The notes under the pieces are model-generated. The model saw only the letters and a list, made by a program, of their open reading frames with translations. It did not search any database and had not been told where the DNA came from. A stretch of DNA of 64,000 nucleotides from Nitrosomonas sp. sh817 (GTDB taxonomy: Bacteria; Pseudomonadota; Gammaproteobacteria; Burkholderiales; Nitrosomonadaceae): the NCBI RefSeq assembly GCF_030908545.1, contig NZ_CP133083.1, forward strand, positions 2,737,691 through 2,801,690. The letters run 5' to 3'. This document shows positions 10,299-20,091 of the stretch, in pieces. Made by a program: the position numbers and the translations under genes. The stretch's first letter is position 1. Every line of letters starts with the position of its first letter.

Positions 10299-10694
10299 TT
10301 AATTTTGCCGCAAAGTATGGGTACGTATTATGCTTAATAAACCCTCCGCAGTAAATGGTTTAGTCAGATATCCATCGGAACCAGCCAGCCTTCCCCGAGC
10401 CTTATCAAATAAGCCATCTTTACTGGAGAGCATAATAACCGGAATTGATTGATAATTTGGATTCTTCTTAATTAACATGCAGGCTTGGTACCCATCCAAT
10501 CTCGGCATTGTTATATCAACAAAAATAATATCGGGTTGGTTATCTACAATTTTTGACATCGCTACAAAACCGTCTTCAGCCAAAATGACATCACATCCCA
10601 GAGGACGCAAAAAAAGCTCGGCGCTTTTCCGAACTGTATTACTATCGTCAATTACCATAACCTTAATGCCTTTTAAGACATCGGTATTGTCCAC
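10299..10694 (-). CDS. Single-domain response regulator, PilG-like
   Basis: A 131-residue protein that consists of one CheY-like receiver domain. Acidic residues D16-D17, the phosphoacceptor Asp60 in FVDITMPRLDG, and the conserved Lys in YLTKPF near residue 112 are all present. No output domain follows. It resembles PilG, the receiver that helps control type IV pilus twitching, but none of the pilus genes that normally accompany pilG are in the window. It lies 301 bases upstream of amoC on the same strand. A role in ammonia oxidation is not implied by sequence alone. Confidence 0.85.
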   Translation of the reverse strand: MDNTDVLKGIKVMVIDDSNTVRKSAELFLRPLGCDVILAEDGFVAMSKIVDNQPDIIFVDITMPRLDGYQACMLIKKNPNYQSIPVIMLSSKDGLFDKARGRLAGSDGYLTKPFTAEGLLSIIRTHTLRQN

Positions 10695-10845
10695 TCAAGC
10701 TCCTTATTACTAATATTAAATTTTTCAAGAATAAATAACTCTTTCTTCGCCACCTCTCAGATTGATCTTTGAAATAACTCTTCTTTCGCATGAGCATCCC
10801 GATCCGCAAAGCAGCAGACACGTTACTCGAGCGCCGGCATAAACT

Positions 10846-12303
10846 TTATTTTCTCCAAAATGCCGGGATAAAAATTGCCAGCACCGTAAAAAATTCCAAT
10901 CTGCCTAACAGCATGGCAAAACTGCATATCCAGATTTGAAAATCGGTTAATGAGGCATAAGTCGCCGCTGGTCCAATGCCACCTAGACCCGGACCCAGAT
11001 TATTGAGACAAGCAACCGCAGCGGAAAAGGCAGTAATTACATCCAACCCACTTAACGTCAGTAATAGTGTCATTACAACGATGCTGGTGGCATACACAAA
11101 CAAAAATACCAATACCGCAAGAATCACTCGATTTGCCAGCAAGCTCCGGCCCAATTTTGCCGGAATAACAGCGTTTGGATGCATAATCGTAATAATTTCT
11201 CGATACACTTGCTGGTACAAGATTCGCGCCCGTATCATTTTGATGCCGCCCCCGGTCGATCCGGATGAAGTGCAGAAACTCGACAAAAACAACATCCATA
11301 GCGGAATAAATATTGGCCAGAGGCTATAATCGGTATTGCTATAACCGGTCGTTGTCGCCACCGAAACAATATTGAAAGCCGCATAACGTAATGCCGTCAG
11401 GGGTTCCGGATAAACCCCGGCTAACCACAGATAAAAAGCCAGTCCACAGCAACTGATCAAGATAATCAGGATGTACCAGCCAACTTCGGAGTCATGGCGA
11501 TAAGAAATTAAACTTTTCGCTCGCCATGCCAGGAAATGCGTTGCAAAATTGATTCCGGCAATCAACATAAAAAAAATCGCAACCGCTTCAATCAATGGAG
11601 AATCCCAGTAGCCATAGCTGGCATCGTGCGATGAGAATCCTCCCAAGCCCAGCGTTGTAAAGGCATGCATCACGGCATCAAACCATTCCATGCCGGCCCA
11701 TTTATAAGCAACGATGCAAATCAAAGTCAAACAGGCATAGATGGACCATAGGCCCTTAGCCGTCTCGGCAATACGCGGGGTCAGCTTATTCTCTTTCATC
11801 GGGCCCGGAATCTCGGCATTTAACAGCTGCCGGCCACCAACCCCCAGTAATGGCAGAATTGCGACTGCCAATACGATTAACCCCATGCCGCCAAGCCAGA
11901 CAATCTCGCCGCGCCATAAATTGATCGATGGCGGCAACGTGTCCAATCCGGACAAAACAGTACCGCCGCTTGCGGTCAAGCCTGAAACCGCCTCGAAATA
12001 AGCCATACTGATACTGAGCTGAGGCAAGTACAAAAGTAGCGGCAGCATGGCAAAAGCCGGCAGCACTGACCACACCAGCACTACCAGCAAAAAACCGTCC
12101 CGGGTTTGCAATTCACGTTTAAATGGACGCGTAAACAACCACATCATCAAACCGCATCCGAGCGTAATTAAAATCGATTGTTTGAAAACAAATCCTGCGC
12201 CGTCATCCCCCCATAGCGCCAGGCAAAGCGGAACCAGCATCGTTAATCCGAATACCAGCACCATTTTGCCAAGTACGTTAACAGCCACAAGCAATCGATA
12301 CAT
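10846..12303 (-). CDS. trkH: Trk potassium uptake membrane subunit TrkH
   Basis: TrkH forms the K+ channel-like pore of the Trk uptake system in the inner membrane. At 485 residues it has the family length. The four selectivity-filter loops can be recognised: SGLTASGGTVLSG, TTLGLGGFSSHDAS, SVATTTGYSNTDYS and NNLGPGLGGIGPA, each carrying the expected Gly. It lies 11 bases downstream of trkA in the same operon, so pore and regulatory ring are co-expressed. Confidence 0.96.
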   Translation of the reverse strand: MYRLLVAVNVLGKMVLVFGLTMLVPLCLALWGDDGAGFVFKQSILITLGCGLMMWLFTRPFKRELQTRDGFLLVVLVWSVLPAFAMLPLLLYLPQLSISMAYFEAVSGLTASGGTVLSGLDTLPPSINLWRGEIVWLGGMGLIVLAVAILPLLGVGGRQLLNAEIPGPMKENKLTPRIAETAKGLWSIYACLTLICIVAYKWAGMEWFDAVMHAFTTLGLGGFSSHDASYGYWDSPLIEAVAIFFMLIAGINFATHFLAWRAKSLISYRHDSEVGWYILIILISCCGLAFYLWLAGVYPEPLTALRYAAFNIVSVATTTGYSNTDYSLWPIFIPLWMLFLSSFCTSSGSTGGGIKMIRARILYQQVYREIITIMHPNAVIPAKLGRSLLANRVILAVLVFLFVYATSIVVMTLLLTLSGLDVITAFSAAVACLNNLGPGLGGIGPAATYASLTDFQIWICSFAMLLGRLEFFTVLAIFIPAFWRK

Positions 12304-12314
12304 GGACTATTTCT

Positions 12315-13766
12315 CTACAGAAAGCCGACATTAACCTGAAACAGCTTCTCCACTTCCCGGATCATCTTGCGGTTGACCACAAACAAAATCACATGATCTC
12401 CCGACTCAATAACTGTATCGTGGTGCGCAATAACAACCTTGATCGCACCGCCTGAGGCATTTGCCGCCCGGCCTGATTCATTGCTCAGATTCTCACCGAA
12501 CAATCCATCCGATTTGGCTAAACCGCGAACGATAGCGCCGATCGTCGCGCCTTTAGGCAATTTGATCTCATCGATCCTGCGCCCGACCACATTGGACGAT
12601 TTCGCATCGCCATGCGCCACCAACTCCAAAGCTTCCGCCGCACCGCGCCGCAAACTATGCACGGCGGCGACATCACCATGCCGGACGTAAGCCAGTAAAG
12701 AACCGATCGTTACCTGCGCCGGTGAAATCGCAATATCAATCCCGCTGCTTTGCACCAGATCGACATAAGCACCGCGATTGATGAGTGCGATAACCTTATG
12801 CGCCCCCATGCGTTTCGCCAGCAGCGCTGACATAATGTTATTCTCATCATCATTCGTCAGTGCGCAAAACATATCCATCTCGGCGATGTTCTCATCTTCC
12901 AGCAAGGTTTCGTCGGTAGAATCCCCATGCAGCACCAGCGCATTGCTCAGTTCGCCGGCCAATCGCTCGCAGGCTTGATAATTGCGTTCGATGATTCTGA
13001 CCTGATAATCTTTCTCTAGCGTACCGCCAAGCCGTCTGCCGATTTTACCTCCCCCGGCAATCATCACATGCTTGACCGGTTTATCCATCTTGCGCAATTC
13101 CCGCATGACCGCGCGAATATCTTCTGTCGCCGCAATAAAAAATACTTCGTCTTCCGCTTCGATGACGGTATTCCCCTCAGGGATAATCGGGCGATCTTTG
13201 CGGAAAATTGCCGCAACCCGGGTATCGACATTCGGAACATGTTTGCGTAATTCCTGTAGCTGTTGACCGACCAGCAACCCTCCCTGCAGCGCCCGAACCG
13301 CCACCAGGCTCACTTCTCCCAATGCGAAATCGAGCACCTGCAGCGCTTCCGGAAACTCGATCAGCTTTTCAATATATTCCGTAAGGATCTGTTCAGGGCA
13401 AATCGCAAAATCCACACAAAAATTCTCGGTCGAAAAAATTTCCGGATGTTCCAGATATTCGGTCGAGCGGATGCGGGCGATCTTCGTAGGGGTATTAAAT
13501 AGCGTAGCGGCGAGTTTACAAGCCACCAAATTGGTTTCATCGTGTTCGGTGACTGCCAATATCATATCTGCGTCATGCGCGCCCGCGCTAACCAGCACCG
13601 AAGGATGCGAAGCATTGCCGGTGACCGTCCGCAAATCCAGACGATCTTGCAAGAGCGCCAAGCGCTTGGGATCGACATCCACCATGGTGATATCGTTGGC
13701 TTCGCTGACCAGATTCTCAGCCACGGATGTGCCGACTTGACCGGCACCTAAAATAATAATTTTCAA
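12315..13766 (-). CDS. trkA: Trk potassium uptake regulator TrkA
   Basis: TrkA is the cytoplasmic NAD(H)- and nucleotide-binding ring protein that gates TrkH. The 483-residue chain shows two tandem RCK units: the first begins MKIIILGAGQVGTSVAENL and the second near residue 233 with MIAGGGKIGRRLGG, each a Rossmann GxGxxG motif followed by a TrkA-C domain. It sits nine bases after the upstream phosphatase-family gene and 11 bases before trkH. Confidence 0.96.
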   Translation of the reverse strand: MKIIILGAGQVGTSVAENLVSEANDITMVDVDPKRLALLQDRLDLRTVTGNASHPSVLVSAGAHDADMILAVTEHDETNLVACKLAATLFNTPTKIARIRSTEYLEHPEIFSTENFCVDFAICPEQILTEYIEKLIEFPEALQVLDFALGEVSLVAVRALQGGLLVGQQLQELRKHVPNVDTRVAAIFRKDRPIIPEGNTVIEAEDEVFFIAATEDIRAVMRELRKMDKPVKHVMIAGGGKIGRRLGGTLEKDYQVRIIERNYQACERLAGELSNALVLHGDSTDETLLEDENIAEMDMFCALTNDDENNIMSALLAKRMGAHKVIALINRGAYVDLVQSSGIDIAISPAQVTIGSLLAYVRHGDVAAVHSLRRGAAEALELVAHGDAKSSNVVGRRIDEIKLPKGATIGAIVRGLAKSDGLFGENLSNESGRAANASGGAIKVVIAHHDTVIESGDHVILFVVNRKMIREVEKLFQVNVGFL

Positions 13767-13775
13767 TTCAGGTAC

Positions 13776-14564
13776 CTATTTATTGCGATTTTCCCGCACC
13801 CAATCCCGCCATTGCGCAAATAATACGGGATCTAATGCAGCAATTACCGAGCGATGCCATGCCGGGCTGGTCCAATAATCATCGTGCTCAAAGCCGCACA
13901 AGTTGCCGCCCGCTTCCGCCAGAATCAGAGAACCGGCGGCGTAATCCCACGGCTTCTGCCCGCCATGCAGGTACAAATCAAAATAGCCAGCAGCGGTATA
14001 ACACAACTCCAATGCGCAAGCACCAAAATTCCGCTGCGACGCAAACGGTGGATCAGCGGCCACTCTGGCAGCAAAGCTCCGGTCCAGCCGCTTCAAATCC
14101 ACATTCGCCATTGCACTCGACATTGGCGGCGCATGCTTCTTCAGAGGTAATGCGATACCATTTAAAAATGCGCCATTCCCTTTGGTCGCATAAAACATTT
14201 CATCCGTTACGGGATTATAGATCACGCCGAGTACGCTCCGCCCTTGCTCCATGTATGCCACGGAAGTGGCAAAGTAAGGCAAACCGTTATAAAAATTGGA
14301 GGTGCCATCGATCGGATCGACACTCCACAAACCCGATTCCCCTTTGATCCACTCGGCCTGTTGTTCCGCTTCGGTCATTTCCTCGCCCATGGCCGCCGCT
14401 GGACGGATTTTCTGCAGTTGATCCAATAGCGCATTTTGTGCCGCCACGTCCGCTTCGGTATAAAAACTGCCATCCGATTTGGTTTGCCGGCCTACGCGCA
14501 AATAGCGCGGCATGATCACTTCCTGAGCGACGTTTCTGACTGTCGCAATGACTTTTTCTAGCAC
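13776..14564 (-). CDS. Inositol monophosphatase family protein (histidinol-phosphatase-like)
   Basis: A Mg2+/Li+-sensitive phosphatase fold. Motifs are the GEEMTE metal-site segment, DPIDGTSNFYNG (the canonical DPxDGT), and a C-terminal PWDYAAG-LILAEAGG block. I choose GTG at 14564 because GGAG lies five bases upstream and the preceding gene stops two bases earlier; a GTG at 14582 would also be in frame. Members act on inositol-1-phosphate, histidinol phosphate or PAP, and the substrate cannot be fixed here. A HisN-like role is one option. It lies in an apparent operon with trkA and trkH. Confidence 0.82.
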   Translation of the reverse strand: MLEKVIATVRNVAQEVIMPRYLRVGRQTKSDGSFYTEADVAAQNALLDQLQKIRPAAAMGEEMTEAEQQAEWIKGESGLWSVDPIDGTSNFYNGLPYFATSVAYMEQGRSVLGVIYNPVTDEMFYATKGNGAFLNGIALPLKKHAPPMSSAMANVDLKRLDRSFAARVAADPPFASQRNFGACALELCYTAAGYFDLYLHGGQKPWDYAAGSLILAEAGGNLCGFEHDDYWTSPAWHRSVIAALDPVLFAQWRDWVRENRNK

Positions 14565-14566
14565 AG

Positions 14567-15121
14567 TTACTCCGAACGCCACTTAATTGAGCAACCGATA
14601 CTGGGAATTTGTTCGGCCGGGCCGCGGCCGGTCTTCGCAACTTGCAGCATCGCTTCGAACAAATCCCGGCGCACATCGGCTGGGGCAGCTTCTTTACGCG
14701 ATGCATCGAGACGCCCGCGATATTGCAATTCCAGCTTGCCATTGAATCCAAAAAAATCCGGCGTGCAGACCGCGCCGTATTGCTTCGCGATTTCCTGTGT
14801 TTCATCCCACACATACGGAAACGGATAATTCAACTGCTTCGCGACAAGCGCCATGTTCTCAAACGAGTCTTCCGGATAATCCGCCGGATCGTTGGACATG
14901 ATGGCAATGGCATTGATGCCGTGCTGCTTCAATTCATTGACATCGCGGATAATGCGATCCTGCACCGCTTTGACATACGGACAGTGATTGCAAATGAACA
15001 TAACCAGGAGCCCGTTTTCCCCTTTAGCCGAAGCCAGGTCATAGCGTTTGCCATCGACACCCGGCAAATCAAAATCGACCGCCTTCCAACCGAAATCACA
15101 GACTGGTGTTTCTAAACTTGC
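14567..15121 (-). CDS. Thioredoxin-like (AhpC/TSA-type) redox protein
   Basis: A protein of about 184 residues with a thioredoxin fold. VMFICNHCPYVKA carries a CxxC (CNHC) at the place of the thioredoxin active site, and YGAVCTPDFFGF contains the conserved cis-Pro region with a further Cys. The ATG at 15121 has GGAG eight bases upstream and is preferred over the open extension to 15202. The family is widespread but has no firm substrate. Its stop is two bases before the GTG of the phosphatase-family gene, so they are coupled. Confidence 0.85.
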   Translation of the reverse strand, partial: ASLETPVCDFGWKAVDFDLPGVDGKRYDLASAKGENGLLVMFICNHCPYVKAVQDRIIRDVNELKQHGINAIAIMSNDPADYPEDSFENMALVAKQLNYPFPYVWDETQEIAKQYGAVCTPDFFGFNGKLELQYRGRLDASRKEAAPADVRRDLFEAMLQVAKTGRGPAEQIPSIGCSIKWRSE

Positions 15122-15282
15122 CATATACTTACTCCATCGATTAAAAATTATTTGAAAAATTATTCCCGGCTTGATGCATGACGGAATCATTGATGTTACC
15201 AAGTCAATGCCGGGTGCATAACATGCTATATTATCATGACTCTATTTGTTGAAATCGCCGCTCCCAGGCAACGACATTAATC

Positions 15283-16029
15283 ATGCACGCTCGTTTCTAC
15301 CATCCTGAAGAAATCACCGTCGGACAGATGATTGCCCTATCGGCTGAAAACAAGCATCACGCCGCACGGGTATTACGTCTTAGAGATGGTGACCTGGTCA
15401 CGTTATTCAATGGTCACGGCGGCGAGTTTTGCGCGCGGATCGATTCCATCCGCAAAGATAGCATCACGGTATTGGTCGGCAGCTATCAAGACACCAACCG
15501 TGAATCGCCCTTGCATATCGAGCTGGCCCAAGCCATCTGCGTCAATGAAAAAATGGATTGGATCATACAAAAATCGGTGGAACTCGGCGTATCTTCGATC
15601 CAGCCGGTATCCACCGCCCGCAGTATTGTGCATCTATCGGATGAGCGTTCCGGAAAGCGGCTGCAGCACTGGCAAAAGATCGTCATTTCAGCATGCGAAC
15701 AATGTGGCAGAAATCAAGTGCCGCAAATATATCCACTGATCACTCTGCCGGAATGGCTGAGCCGGAAAAAAATGCATCGCACCACGCAAGATATTCTTAT
15801 CATGTTATCCACCACGGCGGCACAAAGCCTGAAAGATTTACCCGAACCGGCAGCCGATGCTAAAGTGGCTCTTGTTATAGGTCCCGAAGGCGGATTCACC
15901 GAGGAAGAAGAACTCGCGATTGAGCATTCGGGCTTCGCGCCAATGCATCTTGGCAGCCGCATTTTGCGCACGGAAAGCGCCGCGCTCGCCGCAATTGCGG
16001 CGATGCAAGCGCTTTGGGGAGATTACTGA
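15283..16029 (+). CDS. rsmE: 16S rRNA (uracil-1498-N3)-methyltransferase RsmE
   Basis: RsmE methylates U1498 in helix 44 of 16S rRNA with SAM. The 248-residue protein has the N-terminal PUA-like domain (LRDGDLVTLFNGHGGEF) and the C-terminal SPOUT knot with VIGPEGGFTEEEE and LGSRILRTESAALAAIAAMQALWGDY, which are diagnostic. The stop codon shares a base with the argA start (TGATG), indicating coupled translation. Confidence 0.95.
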   Translation: MHARFYHPEEITVGQMIALSAENKHHAARVLRLRDGDLVTLFNGHGGEFCARIDSIRKDSITVLVGSYQDTNRESPLHIELAQAICVNEKMDWIIQKSVELGVSSIQPVSTARSIVHLSDERSGKRLQHWQKIVISACEQCGRNQVPQIYPLITLPEWLSRKKMHRTTQDILIMLSTTAAQSLKDLPEPAADAKVALVIGPEGGFTEEEELAIEHSGFAPMHLGSRILRTESAALAAIAAMQALWGDY

Positions 16030-17396
16030 TGACGGCCGTCAATAATAAGCCGGATACAACCGCGGAATTTGTCGCCTGGTTCCGTTCCGTAGCACCTTAC
16101 ATCCATACCTTTCGCGGCAAGGTCTTTGTCATCGGTTTTAGCGGTGAAATGATCACCGATGCCAAATTCGTCAACTTCATTCATGACATCAACCTGCTCG
16201 CCAGCCTCGGCGTGCGGCTTGTGCTCGTGCACGGCGCACGGCCGCAGATTCAATTGCGCCTGGACGAATCGCAACTGGAAACCCAAACGGTCATGGGCAT
16301 GCGCGTCACCGATCCCGCCGCGCTACAGTGCGTCAAGGAATCAGTCGGGCGCGTACAGCACGAAATTGCCGCGCTGCTATCGATGGGATTGCCGAATTCG
16401 CCGATGGCCAATGCCGCCATTCGCGTCACCAGCGGCAACTTTGTCACAGCCTGTCCGTACGGCATCATTCAAGGTGTCGACCTGATGCATACCGGCAAAG
16501 TGCGCAAGATCAACGCGCCAGCCATTCATTCCCGTCTGGAACAAGGCGACGTAGTGCTGATTTCACCGCTCGGCTACTCCCCGACGGGTGAAATCTTTAA
16601 CTTGACGATGGAAAATGTCGCGACTGAAACCGCCATCGCGCTTCGTGCCGAAAAACTGATTCTGCTGCTGGATACCGTCGATTGCACTGCGTCCGCTGAA
16701 AATAAAGCAGGAAAATTGCCGCGCGAACTGACAATTGCCGAAAGCAAATTATTGCTGGAACATAAAATTCCAACTCCCACACCTCGAGTACCGGATACCT
16801 TATTGCCAGCATTACAATCAGCAACCAAAGCTTGCGAAATGGGCGTCACCCGCGCGCATTTGGTCAGCCGCCATTGCGATGGCGCTATCTTACAAGAGCT
16901 GTTCACCCATCATGGCATCGGCACCATGATCACGCAAGAATCGTTGCAGGCCCTCAGAAAAGCAAAAATCGAAGACGTCGGCGGCATCTTGCAATTGATC
17001 GAACCGCTCGAAACCGAAGGCATTCTGGTCAGGCGCGGCCGTGAACTGCTGGAAATTGAAATCAACCGTTTTACCGTTTTCGAGCACGACGGCATTATTT
17101 TCGGCTGCGCAGCACTGTACCCATTCCCCGAAGAACGCGCCTGTGAACTCGCCTGTCTGGCGATTCACCCGGATTACCGCAACCAGGGTCACGGCGAGCG
17201 TTTGCTTAAACACATCGAAAACAAAACGATTGCGCAAGGCATCCACAAACTGTTCGTGCTCACCACCCATGCCACCCATTGGTTCATCGAACACGGCTTC
17301 AACGCGGCTACGACAGCGGAGCTGCCGAAAACCAAGCAGAATTTGTACAATTATCAGCGCCGCTCGAAAGTACTCATCAAACACCTCGGCGATTAG
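16029..17396 (+). CDS. argA: N-acetylglutamate synthase ArgA
   Basis: ArgA makes N-acetylglutamate from glutamate and acetyl-CoA, the first step of arginine synthesis. The 455-residue protein has an N-terminal amino-acid-kinase-like domain ([11 protein letters not shown] near residue 65), which in this family senses arginine, and a C-terminal GNAT domain with [20 protein letters not shown] as the acetyl-CoA motif. I use the ATG at 16029 that overlaps the rsmE stop rather than the open TTG extension at 16014. Confidence 0.95.
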   Translation: MTAVNNKPDTTAEFVAWFRSVAPYIHTFRGKVFVIGFSGEMITDAKFVNFIHDINLLASLGVRLVLVHGARPQIQLRLDESQLETQTVMGMRVTDPAALQCVKESVGRVQHEIAALLSMGLPNSPMANAAIRVTSGNFVTACPYGIIQGVDLMHTGKVRKINAPAIHSRLEQGDVVLISPLGYSPTGEIFNLTMENVATETAIALRAEKLILLLDTVDCTASAENKAGKLPRELTIAESKLLLEHKIPTPTPRVPDTLLPALQSATKACEMGVTRAHLVSRHCDGAILQELFTHHGIGTMITQESLQALRKAKIEDVGGILQLIEPLETEGILVRRGRELLEIEINRFTVFEHDGIIFGCAALYPFPEERACELACLAIHPDYRNQGHGERLLKHIENKTIAQGIHKLFVLTTHATHWFIEHGFNAATTAELPKTKQNLYNYQRRSKVLIKHLGD

Positions 17397-17473
17397 CAAA
17401 AAATTCACGCAAACGGTTTACGCAACGAAACGAACGTTTCATAATGCCCGTTTTTTCCAAGGACGAACCCGCA

Positions 17474-17752
17474 ATGACAAGAATGGTGAAATGCATCAAA
17501 TTGGGCCGCGAAGCCGAAGGGCTGGACTTTCAAACCTACCCCGGCGAACTCGGCAAACGGATTTTTGAAAACGTATCGAAAGAAGCCTGGAATCAGTGGA
17601 TCAAACATCAAACCATGCTGGTCAACGAAAATCGTCTGAACCTATCCGACCCGAAGGCGCGAAAATACCTTGCAGAGCAAATGGAAGCGCATTTTTTTGG
17701 GGAAGGTGCGGAACAGGCGGCGGGGTATGTGCCCCCTGAGAACAAATCCTGA
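17474..17752 (+). CDS. Fe(II)-trafficking / oxidative damage protection protein (YggX family)
   Basis: A 92-residue protein matching the YggX family along its length: [37 protein letters not shown] and a GYVPPE end are conserved. Family members limit oxidative damage to Fe-S enzymes and are proposed to handle iron. The frame is open far upstream into argA, but homology begins at MTRMVKC, so the ATG at 17474 is chosen. It lies 77 bases after argA. Confidence 0.93.
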   Translation: MTRMVKCIKLGREAEGLDFQTYPGELGKRIFENVSKEAWNQWIKHQTMLVNENRLNLSDPKARKYLAEQMEAHFFGEGAEQAAGYVPPENKS

Positions 17753-17786
17753 TTTCTAAAATGTATCAATAGATTACTTCCAAAAA

Positions 17787-18710
17787 TCATGTTCCAGATT
17801 TAACATCTTCCCATTCGAAGTATCCCGGCTCAAAATAATCTGACATATCTATTTCTTTTTTACAATCGAAGAACTCTGGAGGAATATTCTTTACAATTTC
17901 ATATTTGCGCATGTAGTCGTCACTCCACCATCTATTGCCCATTGGTGAAATGCTATTCAGCAAAAGAAGTGCTTGCTCATGATTAGATAGCTGAGCTCTA
18001 ATAGTCTTTACAAATTCATATTTTTTATCGAATGTCAGTATTTCTTGCTGATCCACATACTTCACAGCTTGATAAAGATGGCGATAATAATGCCCTAGAC
18101 GAGATTGATGACCTTCAAAAGGTATATAGGGAAAATTTTTTTCACATTTAACCATTTTCTTTTTTTCTTGATCATTTAGTTCGTCTTCCAATCTTCCTAT
18201 GAATTTCGAGTCAAACTCTGCCAGTGATAGCTTTAAGATTCTCGAAGAATTCGGACCTGTACCATAGTAAAGACAATAATATGTGATATGCAATAACTCC
18301 TTTTTATTAAGATTCTGACTACACTCACGCGCTATTTCGATAACAATCTCGAGGATTAGCCTAAACTCTCTGATAAGCACTACAAACAGTTTCCGACCAG
18401 ATATTCCTTCAACTTCAAGTTCAGCAACATTATCTCGATGCAATCGCAATAACTCGAAATACTTAGTTTCAAACATCAGAATTTCCGAAGATTTCTGTTG
18501 ATTCTTTAAATTTCTAAGAAGTAGCATAAAACTCGCAAGTGCAAAGAGCGTCCCCACGTAGCCACCTACGAAATTTCCTAGTTGACTTGCCCCTTCTGGA
18601 TCAACAGTGTCCGATGCGCGAAATACCTCAGCTATAAAGATCAGATTCATAACAACAAATCCGCCTATTAGAACGATTATTTCGGAAATATGCTCGCGAA
18701 TCCACGTCAC
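17787..18710 (-). CDS. Putative phage abortive infection protein (putAbiC type)
   Basis: A 307-residue protein with two N-terminal transmembrane helices (about 9-28 and 46-66) joined by a short periplasmic loop. A cytoplasmic alpha-rich domain follows, containing FETKYFELLRLHRDNV and GHQSRLGHYYRHLYQAVKYVD. This architecture and the YxRHLYQ-type segment match the putative AbiC family of phage-exclusion proteins as I remember it; the mechanism is unknown. The start is GTG with GGAG seven bases upstream. The gene is clearly AT-richer than its neighbours and stands alone between core genes, which suggests horizontal acquisition. No toxin-antitoxin or other defence partner is adjacent. Confidence 0.62.
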   Translation of the reverse strand: MTWIREHISEIIVLIGGFVVMNLIFIAEVFRASDTVDPEGASQLGNFVGGYVGTLFALASFMLLLRNLKNQQKSSEILMFETKYFELLRLHRDNVAELEVEGISGRKLFVVLIREFRLILEIVIEIARECSQNLNKKELLHITYYCLYYGTGPNSSRILKLSLAEFDSKFIGRLEDELNDQEKKKMVKCEKNFPYIPFEGHQSRLGHYYRHLYQAVKYVDQQEILTFDKKYEFVKTIRAQLSNHEQALLLLNSISPMGNRWWSDDYMRKYEIVKNIPPEFFDCKKEIDMSDYFEPGYFEWEDVKSGT

Positions 18711-18746
18711 TTAAACTCTCCTGTGCATTTTAAGCGATACAATTTA

Positions 18747-18775
18747 CTGATTTCCTATGGAATAGGAAACATCAG
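18747..18775. repeat. Inverted repeat upstream of the AbiC-like gene
   Basis: TTCCTAT and ATAGGAA flank a GGA loop; the repeat extends outward as CTGAT/ATCAG after a two-base bulge. It lies about 40-65 bases upstream of the GTG start and may be an operator or a hairpin in the leader. Confidence 0.5.
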
Positions 18776-18836
18776 CATTGTGCTATCGATTGGATACAAA
18801 ACTTATGGATACTTGCTAGAAAACCACTTCTTTGGA

Positions 18837-18873
18837 GCATATGAGATTGTGCAAGCCGCACAATCTCATATGC
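18837..18873 (-). terminator. Perfect 16-bp hairpin downstream of fba
   Basis: GCATATGAGATTGTGC (18837-18852) and GCACAATCTCATATGC (18858-18873) are perfect complements around a five-base loop, starting 27 bases after the fba stop. There is no U tract on either strand, so it may act as an RNA 3'-end stabiliser or as a factor-assisted terminator for the glycolytic operon. Confidence 0.65.
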
Positions 18874-18899
18874 TTATATTGAATACTGCTTGCTTTAAC

Positions 18900-19964
18900 T
18901 TACTTAATAACCGCGTTCAATTCGCCTTTGGCATAGCGGTTCGCCATATCTTCCAATGAAATCGCTTTGATTTTGCTGGCTTGGCCGGCGCAGCCGAAGG
19001 CCTCGAAACGCGCTTTGCAAATTTCTTTGGCGGCAGCGGTGGCTTCTTTCAGGAATTTGCGCGGATCGAAGTTGCTTTTGTCGGTTTCCAGGCTGCGGCG
19101 GATCGCGCCGGTCATCGCCAGACGGATGTCGGTGTCGATGTTGACTTTGCGTACACCATATTTGATGCCTTCTTGGATTTCCTCAACTGGGACACCATAG
19201 GTTTCTTTGATGTCGCCGCCAAATTTACGGATGATTTCCAGCCATTCTTGCGGTACCGAGCTGGAGCCGTGCATCACCAGATGGGTGTTGGGAATACGTG
19301 CGTGGATTTCCTTGATGCGTTGGATCGCCAGAATATCGCCGGTGGGTTTACGGGTGAATTTATACGCGCCGTGCGAAGTGCCGATCGCGATCGCCAAAGC
19401 ATCGACGCCGGTTTTACGCACGAAATCGGCGGCTTCTTCCGGATCGGTCAGCAGTTGATCATGCGATAACACGCCTTCCGCGCCGTGGCCATCCTCGGCT
19501 TCGCCCATGCCGGATTCCAGAGAACCCAGGCAACCCAGCTCGCCTTCTACCGAAACGCCAACCGAATGCGCAATGTTCACAACATCCGCCGTAACATTCA
19601 CGTTGTATTCGTAGGTCGAAGGGGTTTTAGCGTCGGCTTGCAGGGAACCGTCCATCATGACACTCGAGAAACCGCTGCGGATTGCATTCACGCATACGGA
19701 AGGCGATGCGCCGTGATCCTGGTGCATCACGATCGGTATATGCGGATACGCTTCAACCGCTGCTGCGATCAAATGACGCAAAAACGCTTCACCGGCATAT
19801 TTTCTGGCACCTGCGGAACCTTGCATGATGACCGGACTGTTGCATTCATCCGCAGCTTGCATGATCGCTTGAATCTGTTCCAGATTGTTGACGTTGAAAG
19901 CCGGCAAGCCGTAGCCGTTTTCCGCCGCGTGGTCTAGTAGTTGTCTGAGTGATACGAGTGCCAT
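18900..19964 (-). CDS. fba: Fructose-bisphosphate aldolase, class II (Calvin-cycle type)
   Basis: The enzyme joins DHAP with glyceraldehyde-3-phosphate, or with erythrose-4-phosphate in the Calvin cycle. The 354-residue chain has class II zinc-ligand motifs [10 protein letters not shown] near residue 82, [12 protein letters not shown], and [11 protein letters not shown], plus [11 protein letters not shown]. The long form with [20 protein letters not shown] is the CbbA-like subtype. It is the last gene of the tkt-gap-pgk-pyk-fba row and is followed by a perfect hairpin. Autotrophic carbon fixation is its probable main job. Confidence 0.95.
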   Translation of the reverse strand: MALVSLRQLLDHAAENGYGLPAFNVNNLEQIQAIMQAADECNSPVIMQGSAGARKYAGEAFLRHLIAAAVEAYPHIPIVMHQDHGASPSVCVNAIRSGFSSVMMDGSLQADAKTPSTYEYNVNVTADVVNIAHSVGVSVEGELGCLGSLESGMGEAEDGHGAEGVLSHDQLLTDPEEAADFVRKTGVDALAIAIGTSHGAYKFTRKPTGDILAIQRIKEIHARIPNTHLVMHGSSSVPQEWLEIIRKFGGDIKETYGVPVEEIQEGIKYGVRKVNIDTDIRLAMTGAIRRSLETDKSNFDPRKFLKEATAAAKEICKARFEAFGCAGQASKIKAISLEDMANRYAKGELNAVIK

Positions 19965-20091
19965 TTAGATCTCCTTATAAAATATCTTAATAAAATTCTA
20001 TGTTGCATAAGTATAAGCGATTATTCTTGATGATTGCTGCTTGATTCTTGATTCCTCGCGCGTCGGCTCGGATTCCAGACAATCTTATAAC

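Noticed and set aside
17749-18754. CTGATTTC direct repeat at 17749-17756 and 18747-18754 flanking the AbiC-like gene, as a possible target-site duplication
   Set aside because: Eight bases in AT-rich sequence is close to chance, and no transposase or terminal inverted repeat accompanies it.
9147-18873. Shared GGCTTGCA around the loops of the amoC-amoA and fba hairpins, as a possible common RNA motif
   Set aside because: In the transcripts the word occurs in opposite orientation in the two hairpins, so it is not the same RNA element.
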